A stretch of DNA of 64,000 bases from Proteles cristata cristata (Eukaryota; Chordata; Mammalia; Carnivora; Hyaenidae), in the NCBI GenBank assembly GCA_017311185.1, contig JAESUZ010002395.1, positions 310,001 to 374,000 on the forward strand, written 5' to 3'. This document shows, one piece after another, positions 35,771-49,150 of this stretch (positions within the stretch are counted from its first letter, which is position 1; every line of letters starts with the position of its first letter). Position numbers and translations under genes: made by a program. The notes under the pieces are model-generated. The model did no database searches and had not been told where the DNA came from. It saw nothing but the letters and a program-made list of their open reading frames with translations.

Positions 35771-36318
35771 CCAGTTACATTTCTTGAATCCCATCAGAGA
35801 TGCCAGGCATGTCAGGCACAAAGTTGACTAGAACGTAGTTCTTGCCTCCTCATTTATACGGAGAGATGGGCAGGCTCTTTGTAATCGCCCAGGAGGAAGT
35901 AACCCCAAGGTTTGGGGCGCAAGGCTACATTTAGCTGGTTCTTTAGAGAATGAGTTCTTTGGACAGCTAGACTGGGCACAAGAGAGGACTTGTACAAAGT
36001 ACCCAAGTGTGCTGTGATTGGGAGACAAAAGGTTTTGGGGCCTTGAGCAGGGTCTGTGGGAGAACCTGCTGGAAGCAAGGCTGAGAAAGAGAAGAGGGGC
36101 CTGGTGACCATATGCTAGGGTTTGAGCCAATGGGCCACAGGGCACCTTTGGAGTAGATGAAGCAGCAAACACGTGTTTGTGCTTTAGAAAGCTACCTGGC
36201 AGCAATGTGGAAAATGGATAGGTCCACAGAGAGGCTGTGGGCCACCGGGCAATGTGTCAAATGGCATACCAAGTAGGTAGGAGCACCAAGCAAATTCTCC
36301 ATGTCTGACTTCAGATTT

Positions 36319-36508
36319 TTTTTTTCTTTTTTTTGAGAGACAGAGAGAAACAGAGCACAAGCAAGGGAGGGGCAGAGAGAGAGGGACACAGAATCTGAAG
36401 CAGGCTTCTGTCAGCACAGAGCCCAGTGCAGGGCTTGAACTCACAAACTGTGAGATCATGACCTGAGCCAAAGTTGGATGCTCAACCAGCTGAGCCACCC
36501 AGGTGCCC
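36319..36508 (-). repeat. SINEC copy
   Basis: Reverse copy ending in CCACCCAGGTGCCCC. The target repeat TGACTTCAGATT is present on both sides. Confidence 0.9.
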
Positions 36509-36661
36509 CTGACTTCAGATTCTTTAGGAAACAGAATTGAATCAGCGCTGTCACCATCCCTTCTTTTGTTAAACTGAAGATCTTCCTTCTTCTTATATGA
36601 CTGCCAGGTTTGCCTGCCCGGCTGTCCCAAATGTAGAGCTGACAGCTAGACTGAGTTTCTT

Positions 36662-36860
36662 TCTTTTCTTTTTATTTTTTTTAAGCTTATTTATTTGCTT
36701 TGAGACCTTAAAAGAGGGAGAGCACAAGCAGGGGAGGGGCAGAGAGAGAGAGAGAGGGAGAATCCCAAATATGGGGTACCCTCTCACAAACCTGTGAGAT
36801 CATGACCTGAGCTGAAATCAAGATTCAGACACTTAACCGACTGAGCCACCCAGGTGCCCC
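36662..36860 (-). repeat. SINEC copy with diverged middle
   Basis: Reverse copy, 150 bases from the previous one and in the same orientation. The segment between the GA-rich tail and the tRNA-like part is shortened. Confidence 0.8.
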
Positions 36861-39062
36861 TGATTTTCATTTTTTTAAAAAATGGGAAGCTGATATCCAT
36901 CAGATGAAACAATTTGCCCATGACCCCAAAGCTGATGATAGAGCAGCTCTTCCAAGAAAAAATTCATTGTCTCTTTCCTCCCTTCATTTACATGAATGGC
37001 AATATCAGCCAGGAAGACATGACACCCCTCACTCAAACGCCCTTTGCCCTTCGTCTCAGGAAGCCCTTTGTACATGCCTCCCCCCTTCCCTGGTAGGGGA
37101 GCCCAAATGCCTTCATCAGGGCTGAGTGGAGGGGGCGGGCTGGGGTCCCAATCACACTGGTTTGAAGCTGACGATCTCCCCAGTGCAACCTGAGACCTGG
37201 TACAGTGGGGGCTTCTGCTGCAGTCAGCTTTGTTCTGCTCTGGCAGGGAGGAGACCCAGGCTGAAAAGGTGCAGCCTGCATTTTAGCTGCGGCCCCAGGG
37301 GTGTCCTCGCTCAGACTCAAGAAGTGCCTCCCCTGATAACCCAGCTTTCTAATCGTTGTGTTTGCTCGCTCGCTGGCTTGCTGCAGGGTTAGCGGTTTCT
37401 GCAGGGTGCTTTCAGACTGTTGGCCCAAAGGAATGGCTCTCCCCATACAGCCAACAAGCTAGGCGTTCTACGGGGCCAGAGCTGGCCTCTGAGACCTGCC
37501 TGCCTTCTTCGAGCGCCATGTAAAGTAGACATACACAGGTCTTGTTGCTTAGCCTTATCTTTTGGCAGAAGCCACAAGAAGTACCCCAGAACCACAGTGC
37601 CTAGGTTTGAATAGCACGAACAAAAGCTCTTTCAAAAAATTCATTCAGCACGTCAAAAAAAAAAGTGATCTAAAAGGCACCCACACTTTCAGGCACTGGT
37701 ATATTTTTTGCTGCAGGGAAGGAGGGTGAGGGGAATTTAAAAGAACGCCTTCGTAACAAAATAACATGATTAAGAGCATAATCCTGGTCTTGGTGGAGCA
37801 CTGTGACAGCTGGGTACGTGCACTCAGTAACCCTTAGAAACCCCACATCTCATGCTTGTCTTAAAATCAGGTGGTGACATGTCTCTTGCACAGAATTGGG
37901 AAGGAAGGGCTCACATGTATTGATCGGGACTGCCAGACAGATGGGGATCTTCAATATTCCATTTAGAGTATTGTGTATCCTTCGCTGTAACCCCCCCGGG
38001 ATGGCTGGGGGTGGGGGGGGGCGGTTGACCTTAACAGAGGGTTGGGCTGAACTGATGTGCATTAAATGTGGCTGGGCAGAAAAATGTGCAGATGTCCCTC
38101 TAGCAAATGGAAATGAAATTTGAGCAAATCAAGAGAGGCAGCTGAGGGGTGGGGAGTTCCCCATCCCCCCTCTGCCAACGCATCCACACACCCGCACGCA
38201 CACAAATGCTATTATGAGGCTTTTTCCTCCAGAGTCTCATACAAAAGTGCCACGGAGGGCAGAACCCGGGTTGGCTGAAGGTGGACCCTTGGAAGTTCTT
38301 TCGTCCCATTTCCTGGTAAAACATGGGTTCCACCTGAGCACTTTCTGGTCAAAAATGAAACGTCATAGACTGTAGTGTCAGGAATGGAAGCCAAGACTTC
38401 GCAGAGGAGCGTGGACACAGGTCCCTTTCAGCCCTGTTGACAATGACTGAGACGGCAGCAACTTTTTGATTCTTCTAATCCCTTTCACACAGAGGTCTCT
38501 TTTGGGAATCATTAACATCATCTCAGAACAAGTCATTGGTCCTGCTAATGGGTTGCAATAATGGTCCAAATAAGGGGATGCTAACGAAGGGGGAAAATAG
38601 GTAACCATGAAATCAGAAGCATTTTTCATTGATGATTTTCTGCCAAAAAAAAAAAAACAACCCAGATGAAGGTGACATTGGACACAATACCAACGCCAGG
38701 AGACCAGCAATAAAGCAGTTCAGACGGGATTCCCAGGGGTTTCCTAGGACGAGCTGGATGATGTCAAATCTGTGTGAGTGTCCAAAGCTCTGTTTGCTTC
38801 CGTTCATCATGACAACTGCCCTCAACCATGCTATAGAGTTGGTAAGGAAGTGAGCCAATCTCAGCAAACTTAGTATCCATTCTCTGGTGTGGATATTGAA
38901 CATCTTGCACACATAATGCCCAAGCATTAATCTCAACAATAGAGCTAAGATTTATTGAAAAAAAAAAAAAAAGAAAGAAATTCAAAGTGGAATATAGTAC
39001 CTCCCAAGAGAGGCAGCACTTCCCAGTGGTCAGTAACAATGACAGTTTGCACTGGTGACATT
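36861..39062. other. Intergenic, no recognised feature
   Basis: 2.2 kb without SINEs. Homopolymer A runs lie at 38645 and 38958, and a G-rich stretch at 37995-38025. The open frames here are short and look random. Confidence 0.55.
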
Positions 39063-39180
39063 TTATAGTTTGGAGATTTAACCTTGTCCATGATCTTGCT
39101 TGATCCTCCGAACAGTATCATGGGGTGGGCAGCCATGTATGATCATCCTCACTTTATAGGGACTGGAATCTGGAGAGAAG
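39063..39180 (+). repeat. MIR-like fragment
   Basis: GCTTGATCCTCCGAACAGTA and TCCTCACTTTATAGGGACTG resemble the MIR centre. The flanks are not recognisable. Confidence 0.45.
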
Positions 39181-39894
39181 GAATCTATTGGATCACTGAT
39201 CAACATGAAAACGGAGTCATGTTTCATAAACCAGTGTGTTGACACCACCCTCTCGGCCCCTTTGGGGACACCTCAGGTTACACAATTACTCTGCCTCACC
39301 AAAGGGGAAAAGCCTCCCACAGCATTTCCCAGGAGAGATGGCTGCCACAATAAAGGCTCTGAATTAAAGGCTGGGCATACACGTTCTATTTTAAGGGCAT
39401 TGTGCTCTAAGATTTTTCCATCATTAAAGAACACATCTCTTCCTTCCTGCGTCTGAAAAGTTCTGATGCCAGCAGTGTTATTAGGAACTGTCAACAAAGC
39501 AGGAAAAGAGAGAGCTGAAGCCAAAGTCAGTGACCTCCCTTCTGGAGACGCACCCTGCCCCTTCCGGGGCAGTGACACAGACCCTCAGTGGAAAAACAGG
39601 GGATGAAAGGCCAGCATTTGCAGCTTCTTCATCCTTCTCAAGCCATACAGATCACAAGAGAAGTTTGAGAAGCTTAAGAGAACACAGGGTTAACTGGGAA
39701 CAGAGAAGAAATGCCCTACACCTAGAAGGGTATAGAATTTGCTCACCCTTCCCTTCATAGGAAGGAATTGATGAGTAAGAAATATCATTGTTACTCTTCA
39801 GGTTGGCATCATTGGCCACCTTGGCACTATGGGTACCAGGTCAAAGTGACTTCCTCTCTGATGTCAATGATGGGATGATTTGGTTGAGAGCTAG

Positions 39895-40106
39895 AGGTGC
39901 CTGGGTGGCTCAGTCAGTTAAGCATCTGACTTCGGCTCAGGTCATGATCTCACAGTTCATGAGTACCAGCCCTGGTCAGGCTCTGTACTGACAGCTCTGA
40001 GCCCAGAGCCTGTTTCAGATTCTGTGTCTCCCTCTCTCTCCGTCCCTCCCTTGTTCGCTTGCTCGCTCTCTCTCTCAAAAAGAAATAAACATTAAAAAAA
40101 ATTTTA
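39895..40106 (+). repeat. SINEC copy
   Basis: Forward copy, head GGTGCCTGGGTGGCTCAGTC, with AATAAACATTAAAAAAA end. Confidence 0.88.
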
Positions 40107-41975
40107 ATGCTTTTTAGTAAAGACCAAGGCTGTTGCCAACAACTTTGTTAACACTGGTACAAAATATGTATGTAATTCCAACTGTTATATAGTGATATTC
40201 ATCTAATTATGTACTCGGTAAAGGTAGCAACCTTTGAAACAATTGATTTTCCCTGACCGTCAATAACCAATTGACTTTGAAAAGGAAATTTTCTATTCCA
40301 AAGAATGCATTCCAGCACACCCCCAAATGCTAAAGTCATTCTGAAGACCTCCCTTCTCCATTCCTGGGGAAAAGGATACATTTTGTTGTGTGTGTATGAA
40401 ACAGAATTGTCTATTGAAGTTTGACATAGGTGTTGGCTGATTTAAATTCTTCCTGGTGTTTTATTTAAGAACCAAAGATTCATCCCCCTCTGTTTCCAGG
40501 GTGAAGATCTGTGATCACATTTCCTGCTTGGGGAGAAGAGAGAATGTGTTAGACGTATATGTATGAATAGAAATAGGTAAACAGTCATAGTTCCTTCTGA
40601 CTTTGTAATTTAAACAGTGTAAGTCAGTAGGGAAGGGCTGTATTTGGATCCAAAGTAAGTGAGGTGAAAATTACTAGGTGTTGGACCATCTGCATTTCGT
40701 TTTAATTAGGTGACTGTAATAGGGAGATCAAAAACTTTTCCTCGTCATTCAATCTAGGGAGCTTTCTAATCCAGAAACCAAAGGGCTCATTCTGTCCTCC
40801 AGAGAGAGTGACCCCAAAAGGTCCTCTCTAATTGCTTGGCCAAAACAGCAGACAGGCCTGGGCCCAGGGACAGACCAGGGCTCGGTGGGGGTGGCGTCGT
40901 GAGGGTGAGGTACTGCAAGACCGGCCCCCACAGAGGCCAGTCCCCAGAGGCTCTTAGGAACAGTCCTCCTTAATCTGGCCATTTGGGAGTTTCAGCTGCT
41001 CCCCAGGCAGAATCGCTTAGAAAGCACACCCCCGGCGAGGCTGTGGGCCCGGCTTCTAGTCCGAGCTGGCCTCTGTGACTGCAGGCCGGTCTTTCAAACT
41101 CTCCACAGTTCATTTTCTCCAGCTGCAAAATAGATTTAAATCATGGCTGCCCAGCCTCCCTCCCACGAGTGTGTCAAAGTCAACTGAGGTGAAAATTTCA
41201 GCGGCGCTTGCAAAACTCAAAATCCCACCATGTCCTTCTTCACCAACTTGGCATTCAAACACAAGATCCCAGTCCTCAAAATCTTCAAATTAAATAAATG
41301 ACTTTGAGTCCCCATCCTGCTGATAATGAAAATGTCTCTTTTTTTCTCTCCCCTAAATACTCCTTATCTGCCAACAAAAGCAGCCAGCCAGACCTGGTTA
41401 AACAAAAGCCCTACTTGGCCTGATAGAGTTCTGGCTCTTTGTCACACGTATAGCCGTCTATGCCACAGGATGCCCACATGGAAGCCTGGGGGGCTCTGGA
41501 CACCTCAGTGCCATCCTTCTCTGTTCCCACACGGCTGGTCTGGGGAGAACGGGATGTGCCATCACTGAGTTGGGCCTCCTCTGTCATCTGGAAGAGTCCC
41601 ATCTGCTTAGCCTGAATTGGCACCTCCGGGCAGGATTCTCTGGCCTCCAGAATGGGCCCCAGAATGCACTGCAATGAACAAAACTATAAGGTCCCTCGCC
41701 CTCTTTGTCCATGAGGCTTATGCTCCTGGGCGCCTGTATAGGGTGCCTGGAGGCCTTGGATTATGCAGATCCAAGGATCTGACGTTTGAGCGGATACACT
41801 CACAGCCCTTCTCCCTGCACACAGCTACATTGTTGCCCTGCCTGGGCCCAGAGCCATGCCAATCTCAGAATCTCAGCTAAGGTTGGCCTGGATGGAGGTA
41901 CTGCTCGCTTAGCCCAAGCCTATCCCCATCTCCTGGCCAGAGACTTTGAGACATTTAAGAGAAAAACTACTCTGT
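40107..41975. other. Intergenic, no recognised feature
   Basis: 1.9 kb. Bases 40840-41080 are more GC-rich than the rest. No repeat that I can name and no coding signature. Confidence 0.5.
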
Positions 41976-42190
41976 GACATGGGTATCTGGGTGGGTCAGT
42001 TGGTTAAGTGTTTGACGCTTGATTTCAGCTCATGATCTCATGGTTTGTGAGTTCAAGCCCCGTGTCAAACTCTGCCCTGACCACGTGGAGTCCATTTGGG
42101 ATTCACTCTATACCTCTCTCTCTCTGCCATTCCCCTGCTTGTGCTCACTCTTTCTCAAAAATAAATACACTTTAAAAAAAGAGAGAGAGA
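41976..42190 (+). repeat. SINEC copy
   Basis: Forward, diverged (GGGTATCTGGGTGGGTCAG). The direct repeat AAAACTACTCTGT / AAAATTACTTTGT flanks it. Head-to-tail with the next copy. Confidence 0.83.
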
Positions 42191-42217
42191 AAATTACTTT
42201 GTTACAACAATAAAAAA

Positions 42218-42410
42218 GGGACACCTGGGTGGCTCAGTCAGTTAAGTGTCTGACCGCTCAGGTCATGGTCTCATGGTTAGGGAGTTTGAGCCCTGTGTTG
42301 GGCTTTGCACTGACAGCTCAGAGCCTGGAGCCTGCTTTGGATTCTGTGTCTCCCTCTTTCCCTGGCTCACACTCTGTCTCTGTCTCAAGAATAAACATTA
42401 AAAAAAAAAT
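42218..42410 (+). repeat. SINEC copy
   Basis: Forward copy 28 bases after the previous one. Its tRNA-like part lacks a few bases between GTGTCTGAC and GCTCAGGTC. Confidence 0.85.
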
Positions 42411-43015
42411 TTTTTTTTAAAGAGTAAAGCATCGTACCAAAAATGCAAGTGATAACCATTATCTCATGGTGCTGAAAGCCCCTCTTTCTGGAGATGAATA
42501 TATCATTTTGAACACTGCTCAAAACACACTGTGTTTGCAGCAGATGTGGTGGCAAGAAGCTGGTAACCCAGTTCCTAGTTCCTTGCCTGATACCATACTC
42601 TACCAAGTACAGACTTAACTTCAGAAACAAAGTAACACCAGAACAAGGCAGTTAAACAAAAGATAGAAATTTGTTTCACTCTTAACTAACAGCCCCAAAG
42701 CACGTGATCCATCACTGGTGGGGCAGCTCTGTAATCTTCCACATGTGGCTTTCATCTTGAGATCCGTGACATTTCTCATTGTGGCAATTTCTCCATCAAT
42801 AGGAAAGGCAAAAGAGAGAGTAGGCATACCATATCCAGCCATTTTTAAGGGCTATTCCAATAGTGGCACAGAATACCTTAGTTAACATCCTAGGGAGAGG
42901 AGTATCATCACAGCCATGGCTACATCAGGCAGCAAGGGAGGCTGGGAAGTGTAGGCTTTAGTGACTTGGGTTCTGCTAACACTTGGGACCACGTAGTACT
43001 TTAAAAATAGGAAGA

Positions 43016-43330
43016 AGGGGAAACTGGATGGCTCAGTCAGTTGAGTGTCCGACTCTCGATTTTAGCCCAAGTCATGATCTCACATTTGGTGAGATCGAAC
43101 CCTGTGTCGGATTCTCTGCTGACAGCTCAGAGCCTGGAAACTGCTTCAGATTCTGTGTCTCCTTCTCTCTTTGCCCCTCCCTAGCTTGCGCTCTGTCTGT
43201 CTCTCTCAAAAATAAACAAACATTTAATAAATTTTTAAAAAAAGATTCTCTTTCTCTCTCCCTCTGCCCTTCTCCCTGACTTGCATGCTCTCTCTCTCTA
43301 AAATAAATTTTAAAAAAATAAAAATTGAAA
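43016..43330 (+). repeat. SINEC copy with doubled 3' tail
   Basis: A forward SINE (43016-43240) is followed at once by a second CT-rich and A-rich SINE tail (about 43244-43330) that lacks a head. AAAATAGGA lies before the first and after the second, so the pair is bounded by one target-site repeat. Confidence 0.75.
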
Positions 43331-43634
43331 ATAGGAGAGGGACTAGGAGAGAAAATCAGCAATCTGCCGCATTCCATACACAGAACACATAAATCTTATT
43401 GCATCGTACATACATGTAATATATATGCACATGTGTACCTAGATGCATAGGCACTCTTTTACAGAAATAAATTTCAATCAGCCACTGCACATACTACATC
43501 AACACCTGGCTTAGGTGCCCTGCCTCTGCCAAGCTCCCCCTGAGCTGCCAGGCAATACTGAGGTCTCCTCCTCTCCTCCCGGCCACAGCATAAAGATGTT
43601 GGATGTGTACCACCATGCATTGGAAAGATTTGCT

Positions 43635-43775
43635 TCTCCATTCACCTGTTAGCATATCAAGGGCAGGAACTGTATTTTGTTTATTTATTTATTTTTACCT
43701 TTATAAGTCCATAGTCTAGACGGAGCTGAGTAAGTTGTAGGTGCACAACAAATCATTTGCTAAAACTATGTTATC
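43635..43775 (+). repeat. L2 3'-end fragment
   Basis: AAGGGCAGGAACTGTATTTT, a TTTATTTATTTA tract and a diverged GTAGGTGCACAACAAATCAT ending match the L2 terminus. Confidence 0.55.
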
Positions 43776-43875
43776 ATCAGACATAAGCCAGTAAGGGTTG
43801 GGTCTCCACACACATCCATAGAGACAGACTGGGGCTAAGGAATTGCCATGGACGTCCTAACAGTGGTAGCATGGA

Positions 43876-44100
43876 TCCTATGCTCCCCACTGGATGCCAA
43901 GCACTGGGTTATGTGTTTCCCCAGCATCAGCCTCCTCAGTCCTTATGAGAATCCTCCCCTTTGTTCTTTCCTTTGGAAAGTAAGGCATCTGAGGCAGAGA
44001 GAAGTTAAAGAACCTTCCCACATTAACTGAGCTAGTGATTGCAGACCTAGGGGGTACATTAGGGTAGACCCCATAGCCAGTGCTTTTAATCATTCTGTGC
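43876..44100 (+). repeat. MIR element
   Basis: ATGCCAAGCACTGGGTTATG, GGCAGAGAGAAGTTAAAGAA and AGCCAGTGCTTTTAATCATT occur in MIR order. Confidence 0.8.
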
Positions 44101-46296
44101 CTTATTAGTGGAGGTGAGCTAGGGAATGCTTTCTATTTATTCAACATGACAAAGAATGCCTACTGGAAACCAAGAGATAGCCAACACTGTAGGTGATTAA
44201 TGACACCGGGGAAGGGAATCAGACTAATCCCTTAGGGACACTTCCAGTGACCCAGACAACAACATGCATCCCACCCCGCAGATACTCCGTACGTGCATGT
44301 CCACATCAGTGCACATCAGTACTGTGGAGGCGTTCGTTCTGTTTTCCAAGGGCTTTACACATAGGACATAAAGTTAGCAGCCAAAATCTCACGTATTCAA
44401 AACAATCAAACTTCAAATCCCTAAATCCTTGACCCTCACAAGATTCCCTACTCTGCAGCACATTCAAGAATCTCCATCGTTTGCAAAACCATCTTAACAA
44501 CTGACTATGTAACGATAGTAATGGATGCATGTAATGTAATATATGTAATATGATATAAATCATGAGAGCAGAGTGGGCTTTAGGGGATTCTGAGCTGATG
44601 GTGACATTGGGGACACACAAGCACATCAGCTCTGGAGACCAAGCACACGCGTACTGAATATCAGAGAGAGAGGGAGAGAGGTATATTTCTCCCTTCGCTG
44701 ATGCTCTGCTGTGTAAGTGCTGATAAGAACCTCCTAAAACTATTTTAGGAGATATTTAGAGCAACTTTGGTGTGGGGGGAAGACTCCTGATTTGGAGGGG
44801 GAAAAGACAACAAGATTTGATTTCACAGACGCTTCAGAAATAATGGCATAATCTTATCCGTTTTCAGCAAATACAATCAAGCACTGAAAGCCCCGGATAA
44901 AGGTGTAGCTCCTTCATTGGTGCAGCAAACTGCAGATTAAGCTTTTTTTTTTTTTAACGCTGTTCAAATTGCCTGTGAAACAACCTTTTATGAGATATGA
45001 TGGTTCAAACAATTTTGCAAAGAGCAGAAGACAAAGAATACGTTTTTACACTGAACTGGTTTCCTAGGAAACCCTGAAAAAATGTAATACGATATCTCTT
45101 AGAGGTAGTTCAAGGACCAGGACTCCTCTTTACTTATTTTTTTTTTTGAATGGTATTTAATATCTGCCTCTCCCCCTCTCTGCAGTGGGAGCTAGAAGGA
45201 GAGAACAATCTCTCTTCTACCCAGCAGCCGGAGTGTCCTCTCATTAATTAAGGGCCCTATCTGCACAAAGGAAAAATATTTGAGCCAAGTTGAGCCTTCA
45301 TTACTCTCTGCAGCAATTTAGAGTAAGAAATTAAAGGGATAGAGTTTGAACTTCTTGCTCTATCATTAGAAAAAGAATCCCCAAATCCCAGCTAAGGCAT
45401 TAAAGAAAAAAAAAGCCAACCCACTCTTTTTCAAACCATGTCTAAATTAATCTGTTTCAAGGTCTTCAAATACCATTTATTTTAGGTTTATTTTTATTCT
45501 GGCTCTTCATCCGTCTCTGTGATGTGCCGGCATATGCAGGCTGCCAGAGGATGCCTGAATTAGCAGGCTTACACATTTCCCAAGTTCAGGGGCAAGCTCA
45601 CCAGGGTTGAGAGGTGGCAGGGAAGCTCTGGATGAAGAGATGGGGGAAATCTGCGGGTCAGGAATCCCTCAAGGAGCATGAGGCTTTTTGCAAGGACACC
45701 TCCACTGGCCCTAATTTCCATCGTTCATCACTGCCATCAAGAGGAAATCAAAATAGGCAAAGTGGAGGAACATCTGGGCTGTGTGGGAAGGAGTTAAATT
45801 TGATTTTGAAATAAATAAGGCATCAAAGCTTCAAGTTTCACTTCTTCAACAATTGGAGATGAAAATCATAAGCCCAGGTTAAAGAAGTTTAAAGTTTGGG
45901 ATGTGTCTATGGGTGCAAGGGTAGGAGGAGGCTGTGACCTCCTGCAAAGGACCTCATTTGTGGGCTCTCTCTCCCCACCTGAGGAGAGCTTGGAGGAGGC
46001 GACACAGCCAGGGAGGCAGCTGGTGATGGACTCTCTCAGCACCAGCACACCACATACACCTGCCTTTCCTCACCATTACTGGGTCTGGGTGAACATGACA
46101 TTCTGGGAGCAAACCTCTCCAAGCTGAAACGAATCCCACTATTTCTAATTTGGGATTCTTGAGGAGAATTGGCCTACGAGCCTTTACAGTCACCAAAACA
46201 CATTTAATAACTGCCTTTTGGGATGCAACTGCTGGCTAGGAAGAAAGGGAACCCCAGAACTTAAAGACTTCTCACTAAGATTTTTAAAAACCATGA
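44101..46296. other. Intergenic repeat-free block
   Basis: 2.2 kb with no SINE, MIR or L2 that I can detect, in a flank otherwise crowded with them. AT-rich, with several compact inverted motifs (CTAAAACTATTTTAGG near 44735, ATTAATTAA near 45243). Confidence 0.5.
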
Positions 46297-46490
46297 AGGA
46301 CATCTGGGTAGCTCAGTCATTTAAGCCTCTGGCTATTGATATCGGTTCTGGTCATGATCTCATGGTTCGTGGCTTTCAGTCCCATGGTGGGCTCCACAGT
46401 GTGGAGCCTGCTTGGGATTCTCTCCCTCCCTGTCTCTCTGCCCCTCCCTCACTCTCTCTTGCTCAAAAATGAATAAGTAGATTTTAAAAA
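46297..46490 (+). repeat. SINEC copy, older
   Basis: Forward, diverged head (GGACATCTGGGTAGCTCAG) and CT-rich middle. A-rich end near 46490. Confidence 0.8.
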
Positions 46491-47731
46491 CATTCTAGTC
46501 AAGATATTTCTTTAAAAAAACAAACAAACCATGAGATGCCAAATCAACATAAGAAGATTGACATGCACAACGGTTATCCTTAGGGCTTCATGGGATCCAG
46601 CTTCTGCTAAAGGATATGGCAGGCCCTGGAGGGACCCTACAATGTCAACCTACATGATTTTTTTTTTAATGCAGGTTGAGTTGGATTTAAATGAATGCAG
46701 GGAATCTCATTTGAAGGCGGGAAATCCAACTTTAAAAGCAGCCTACAGGATGGGTGGGGAAAGAAGAAAGCAACCCTTTCCATTTGCCTTGGTATAATAA
46801 GGAAACAGGTGAACATGAGCCAGAGGCACACATAAAAGTCTCAGGAACCAGTGGACATTTGGACGTCATGTTTCCTTGTCTTTTCTTTTCTTTTTTTTTT
46901 TTTTTTATAACAGCACCCTATTTCCCTTTTGGAGAGTTGGTGTCCCCTTCGTTATGATCTTGATGGGAACCATAAATGAAGGTTGCTTACTCTCCCCTAA
47001 ACAAGGGGTGGACAGGTGACCCAGCCTAGATCAAAGACTTTCCCCCAGAGTCTTAAAAAGAAAGATGTCCTCTGTAGTTAGTACTCATACCTACACAGTC
47101 ACCATATGTACCCTTGAAAGCCCAGGCTCAGGCTTCAGAGCCAAAAGCTATGCTAAATATGGAGACGGTAAAATATCCATATCCCCTAAGGGCTGGGATA
47201 ATTGTAGTTTGAGGTGAGAAGCAATATTAGCACATGAGGAAGTAAAACAGGAAGTAGAAGCCATTGTAGGAGCCAGTGTACTGAATCTATAAGTGGGACT
47301 ACAGGCTGCATCATTCAGTTAAATAACCCTTGGCAATCTTCTGGAAGGCATGGTGATTAATGGCAGTTTCCACCCAGCATTGGTCAATCAGGGGGCACTG
47401 AAACTTCTGCACATGGAGTACAACTTGGGGACCAAACTGACATGATGTATGGTCAGGATGCAATTAAGTAAAATCAGAGTTCGTTATCAGGATGTGGGGT
47501 TATTTCAAATACTGGATGTAAGGTTCTTTGGGTCTCATGAGGGCCTAGAACCCAAAATTTAGAAAGTCAAGAAGCAGGGTGCTTTCTGTCTCTCTCTGGG
47601 GTCCCTTGGCCTTTAGTGTCCTAGAGACCGCTGCTCTCTGACCAACTACACATGAGTCTAAAGCAGCCACTCTAGAAAAACAGCCTGGGCTTCCAAAGCA
47701 CATAAATTCCCTATTTAAACACTTGGCAGAG
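46491..47731. other. Intergenic; possible old repeat, unassigned
   Basis: Bases 46920-47130 have the feel of an ancient interspersed repeat, but I cannot name the family. The remainder shows nothing. Confidence 0.35.
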
Positions 47732-47951
47732 GGGCGCCTGGGTGGCTCAGTGGGTTGAGTGTCTGACTTCAGCTCAGGCTATGATCTCACCATTGGTGAG
47801 TTCTGGGTGTGTGTCAGGCTCTGTGCTCTGTGTCTAGATCCTGTGTCTCCCTCTCTCTCTGCGCCTTCCTTCCTAGCACTCTGTGTCTCTCTCCCAAAAA
47901 TAAACATTAATTTTTTAATAATAAATACATAAACACATAAATAAATAAATC
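47732..47951 (+). repeat. SINEC copy
   Basis: Forward copy, head GGGGCGCCTGGGTGGC, flanked by CTTGGCAGAG direct repeats. It ends in a run of AAAT units. Confidence 0.88.
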
Positions 47952-48305
47952 CTTGGCAGAGATTGACCAGCCACTCTGATGCTCAGCCTTGGGACTTGGG
48001 ATTGGCACTCAGAGGTCAGAGTCTATAGCTGGGGTGGCTGATGTCAGGGGAAGCCGGGAAGCCATCCTGATTGGCCAGATCAAAGCATACCTGTGCTCCA
48101 ATAAGACTCCATGCAGATTAGGTGTCTCCCTGTCCTCTGGAGAATTTCTCAAATGCCATCTAAGGATAGAAGGAGAGAGCATAGTCTGATTTAGGGGTTT
48201 AAGAATTACCACTTTTCAGCTGGGGGGTTTGTGGAAAAACCCAATTCTTTCTTAATCTTTCTGAGCCCCAAATTCCTCATTTAAAAAAAAAAAAGATAAG
48301 TTTCA

Positions 48306-48497
48306 GGGCACCTGGGTGTCTCAGTCAGTTAACCATCCAACTCTTGATTTGGGCTTAGGTCATGATCTCACAGTTCATGGGTTTGATCCCCATGGTGGGC
48401 TCTGTGCTGACAGCGTGGAGCCTGCTTGGGATTCTCTCTCTCCATCCTCCCCTGCTCGCTCTTTCTCAAAATAAGTAAATAAACATGGGGAAAAAAG
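48306..48497 (+). repeat. SINEC copy
   Basis: Forward copy of the variant with GACAGCGTGGAGCCTGCTTGGGA in place of the longer GACAGCTCAGAGCCTGGAGCC. Ends in AATAAACATGGGGAAAAAA. Confidence 0.85.
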
Positions 48498-48898
48498 GTA
48501 CTTTTTTTGAGATCATTAAATTAGATCTTTGAAGAAAAGTGCTGGTACACACTGGCTCTCAAGAGAAGGCGGCCATCTCCCCATCCTGCCTGGCCACATA
48601 GAAAGCCACAGGGCAGCAGAGGTCAGTGGCCCTTTCCTGTGGTGCTCACATGGCCCTGAGCAGTCACATACATAGGCAGTGGAGTTTTCTCAGCTTTTCT
48701 GAGGGTCCATCCTGGCTATAAATACAAATTCATTGAGCTTGCTCTGACATCTCCACTCCACGTGTGAACGCATTAGGCTGAGTGACAGCTCTGTAAGCAG
48801 TCTCGGCCCTGAATGTGTTGAAACAAACATGACATTCCATGTGGCTGATGGGACTCAATTGGTGCTCCATGTATTTTTACTCTTTAATGTTAAAATTA

Positions 48899-49150
48899 GG
48901 GGGTGCCTGGGTGGCTCAGTCGGTTGAGCATCCGACTTCGGCTCAGGTCATGATATCACAGTTCGTGGGTTTGAGCCCTGCATCGGGCTCTGTGCTAACA
49001 GCTCAAAGCCTGGAGCCTGTTTCAGATTCTGTGTCTCCCTCTCTCTCACCCTCCCCTGCTCATGCTATCTCTCTCAGAAATAAATAAAACATTAAAAAAC
49101 AATTTTAAATAATAAAATAAAATAAAGTTAAATTAAATTAAATTAAAATA
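48899..49150 (+). repeat. SINEC copy with expanded A/T-rich tail
   Basis: Forward near-consensus copy. The tail has grown into AATAAAATAAA and then AAATTAAATT units, a tail-derived microsatellite ending near 49150. Confidence 0.85.
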
